A stretch of 15,811 nt of DNA from Bacilli bacterium (GTDB lineage: Bacteria > Bacillota_I > Bacilli_A > RF39 > UBA660), in NCBI GenBank assembly GCA_016296435.1, contig JAEDJI010000017.1:1-15811 (forward strand). The letters are read 5' to 3'. The translations under genes and the position numbers were made by a program. Shown piece by piece: positions 13,928 to 15,811 of this stretch. Position 1 is the first letter of the stretch. Each line of letters starts with the position of its first letter. Under the pieces are notes generated by a model. The model did not search any database. It was not told where the DNA came from and saw nothing but the letters and a program-made list of their open reading frames with translations.

Positions 13928-14641
13928 ATGAGAAAAAAAAGAAAAAAGATTTATCCTTTTTTATCGACAACTTTATTGTTGATTTGTTTTTCTTGTTACT
14001 ATTATCAGGATGACATAAAAAATTTTATTGATAATGATGAGGTTGTTTCTTATACTTTGGAAGAAATTCCTTCCTATAGTGGTAATAATTATGTTTATAT
14101 TAACAATAATGTTCCTAATTTTAATGATGAAGATATTAATAGTAAATCGTTTCAATTTTATAGTAATTTAGATTCATTAGGTAGATGTGGTTATGCTTAC
14201 GCTAACATAGGTAAGGATTTGATGCCAACTGAAAAAAGAGGTAATATTGGTATGATTAAACCTAGTGGATGGCATACTATAAAGTATGATAATATAGATG
14301 GAAAATATTTATATAATAGATGTCATTTGATTGGTTATCAACTTACTGGACAAAATGCAAATGTTAAAAATTTGATTACTTGTACTAGAAATATGAATAG
14401 TGTTAGTATGTTAGAATTTGAAAATAAAGTTTCATCTTACATAAAAGAAACTAATAATCATGTTTTATATAGAGTAACTCCGATATATGATGGTGATAAT
14501 TTGCTTGCTAGTGGTGTTGTTATGGAGGCTTATTCTATTGAGGATTCGGGTGAGGGAATTAAGTTTAATGTTTTTATATATAATGTTCAGGATGGTATTG
14601 AAATAGATTATAAAACTGGAGATAGTAAAAGAATTGAGTAG
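13928..14641 (+). CDS. Membrane-anchored or secreted DNA/RNA non-specific endonuclease
   Basis: The 237-aa protein belongs to the beta-beta-alpha-metal nucleases of the streptococcal DNase/EndA type. The N-terminus has basic residues then a hydrophobic segment (about 10-24, FLSTTLLLICFSCYY), a signal peptide or anchor; no good lipobox is seen. The catalytic domain has LGRCGYAYANIGKDLMPTEK (84-103), PSGWHTIKYD, and YLYNRCHLIGYQLTGQNANV (128-147), where His133 is the general base of the RCHLIG version of the DRGH motif, and NLITCTRNMN supplies metal-binding Asn. The end FNVFIYNVQDGIEIDYKTGD is typical. Likely roles are extracellular nucleic-acid degradation for nutrients or competition. The next gene starts 7 bp downstream and is probably in the same operon. 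Confidence 0.9.
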   Translation: MRKKRKKIYPFLSTTLLLICFSCYYYQDDIKNFIDNDEVVSYTLEEIPSYSGNNYVYINNNVPNFNDEDINSKSFQFYSNLDSLGRCGYAYANIGKDLMPTEKRGNIGMIKPSGWHTIKYDNIDGKYLYNRCHLIGYQLTGQNANVKNLITCTRNMNSVSMLEFENKVSSYIKETNNHVLYRVTPIYDGDNLLASGVVMEAYSIEDSGEGIKFNVFIYNVQDGIEIDYKTGDSKRIE

Positions 14642-14648
14642 GTGAGGT

Positions 14649-15167
14649 ATGGATACAAGTATTATGGCTTTTGATTTATTTTGGAACTTATATAATAATA
14701 ATGATGATTTTAAAAAGTTAGTTTCTTATGGATTTGATAATAATTTGATTAGGTTTTTTGGAGATGAAGAGTTTAATAAAATTAATAGTCAAAACTTTAT
14801 TTCTTATGATGATAGAATGAAAGAGTTTATTGATATGTTTACTTTAGGATTTAATATTGGTAATTGTGTTGGTGCAAGTAGACAACTTAGTTATTCTTAT
14901 AATGATGTTGATATAGTATCAGGAATTCTTCCTCTTATTAAGGGAACAAGGAATGCAGAAAAATTTGGAGGACATTGTTGGCTTGAAAATGATAAGTATA
15001 TAATAGATACATCTTTGATGTTAGTTATTGATAAGTCTTTAAAAGATAGGTTTGGTTATATTGAGGAGCAACGAATTACTAAGAGTGAGCTTAGAAAGTC
15101 ACAATCTTATCAAAGTAGAAAAGATTTTGTTAATGACATTAATTTGAATAAAAAGAAAAAGGGTTAA
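14649..15167 (+). CDS. Unassigned small protein with a papain-like Cys-His-Asp arrangement
   Basis: This 172-aa protein is not assigned to a named family. GNC-VGASRQL (Cys73), GGHCWLEND (His109) and YIIDTSLML (Asp120) have the spacing and local sequence of papain-like or transglutaminase-like folds, where a Cys precedes a helix and His and Asp lie on adjacent strands. It may therefore be a cysteine peptidase or amidase. No signal peptide is visible, in contrast to the nuclease upstream. The end is Lys-rich (NLNKKKKG). GTAGGTGAGG just before ATG 14649 supports the start. It follows the nuclease gene by 7 bp and overlaps the convergent gmk stop by 3 bp. Confidence 0.65.
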   Translation: MDTSIMAFDLFWNLYNNNDDFKKLVSYGFDNNLIRFFGDEEFNKINSQNFISYDDRMKEFIDMFTLGFNIGNCVGASRQLSYSYNDVDIVSGILPLIKGTRNAEKFGGHCWLENDKYIIDTSLMLVIDKSLKDRFGYIEEQRITKSELRKSQSYQSRKDFVNDINLNKKKKG

Positions 15168-15736
15168 TGCTTTTTTAACTCTTTTTCTATTATGCTTTGA
15201 ATATTTTTTATTGCAATTTCTAAATTATTGTTAGTAATTATGTAATCGTATCTATCTTTGAAAGATATTTCGTATTGTGCTTTACTTATTCTTTCTTCAA
15301 TTACATCCTTATTGTCAGTTTGGCGTTGTAGTAATCTTTTTTTTAGCTCTTCAATACTTGGTGGATAAATAAATATTAAGATTGCTTCATGGTATTTATT
15401 TTTAATGTTTAAGGCTCCTTTTACATCTATTTCTAGTAGGACATTTATTCCGTTTTCAAGTTTTTCTATTACTTTGTTTTTTGGTGTTCCATAGAATACA
15501 TCTTTATATACTTCAGCGTATTCAAAAAAGTTATCTTCTTTTATATTTTTGATAAATTCTTCTTTTGTTACAAAGTAATAATCTTTTTCATTTATTTCTC
15601 CTTCACGGGGAGTTCTAGTAGTCATTGATATTGAGTACCAAAAGTTATTATGTGTATTAATGATTCTTTCTCTAATTGTTGATTTACCTACACCAGATGG
15701 GCCTGATATTATGAATAGTTTTCCTTTACTGTTCAT
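15164..15736 (-). CDS. gmk: Guanylate kinase
   Basis: The 190-aa enzyme phosphorylates GMP to GDP in purine nucleotide synthesis. It has the P-loop GPSGVGKST (12-20), the GMP-binding block SISMTTRTPREGE followed by DYYFVTKEEF, EYAEVYKDVFYGTPK, and the second ATP/GMP element LLEIDVKGALNI, IFIYPPSIEELKKRLLQR. Length is close to the family norm. GGAGAG 8-9 bp before the ATG (minus strand) supports the start. Its stop overlaps the stop of the convergent gene by 3 bp, with no terminator visible between them. Confidence 0.95.
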   Translation of the reverse strand: MNSKGKLFIISGPSGVGKSTIRERIINTHNNFWYSISMTTRTPREGEINEKDYYFVTKEEFIKNIKEDNFFEYAEVYKDVFYGTPKNKVIEKLENGINVLLEIDVKGALNIKNKYHEAILIFIYPPSIEELKKRLLQRQTDNKDVIEERISKAQYEISFKDRYDYIITNNNLEIAIKNIQSIIEKELKKH

Positions 15737-15811
15737 TTTATCTCTCCTTTTTGATAATTATAAAACTATTTTGATAAAAATGGAAGTGAAAGTTATTGAA
15801 AAGTAAAAATT

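Noticed and set aside
171..15736. Reassignment of TGA to tryptophan (Mycoplasma code)
   Set aside because: Full-length conserved proteins are obtained with TGA as stop, Trp is TGG in the genes read here, and reading TGA as Trp at 7007 adds only two codons.

Overview
The window is very AT-rich DNA (A+T roughly three quarters), with strong Shine-Dalgarno sites, TTGACA/TATAAT-type promoters at 17-bp spacing, intrinsic terminators, an RNase HIII gene and a ParC of the Gram-positive type. This points to a low-GC Bacillota/Mycoplasmatota-like bacterium, perhaps an uncultured gut Bacilli or Mollicutes relative (inference). It uses the standard code: all tryptophans in the genes read here are TGG. 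None of the 16 complete or nearly complete genes ends in TGA.

Positions 1 to about 9,200 are accessory. From left to right they hold the terminator of an upstream gene; a dinD homologue broken by one nonsense codon (171-935); a 620-bp gene-free stretch (936-1558) with an in-frame, 45-bp-period array of degenerate copies of the Bro-N core motif V-T-x-C-x-x-L-K-L-K; and an AAA+ ATPase/DUF4143 gene with a pRiA4b ORF-3-like gene (1559-3362). Next is a tightly packed four-gene operon (3499-6612): an AbiEi-type antitoxin, a DUF7695-like zinc-ribbon protein, a Bro-N protein and an unrecognised 464-aa protein. Its promoter lies inside a large inverted repeat. Then come a frameshifted small gene (6860-7103), a Fic protein with a built-in VbhA-like antitoxin segment (7193-8020), an overlapping GNAT/Nudix pair (8102-9023), and a slightly GC-richer gene-free stretch with nested inverted repeats (9024-9200).

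Positions 9,258 to 15,811 look mostly like chromosomal backbone: parC, an Rpn/PD-(D/E)XK-family protein convergent with rnhC (RNase HIII) across a shared bidirectional terminator, a membrane-anchored or secreted DNA/RNA non-specific nuclease co-transcribed with a small protein with a Cys-His-Asp arrangement, and gmk (guanylate kinase) convergent with that pair.

The accessory part reads as an island of toxin-antitoxin, stress-response and phage-regulator genes with several decaying members. The most unusual signals are the Bro-N motif array outside any gene, with one unit recurring at 6622 so that the two 21-bp copies bracket the 1559-6612 block, and the AbiEi antitoxin that has kept its operator but not its AbiEii toxin.
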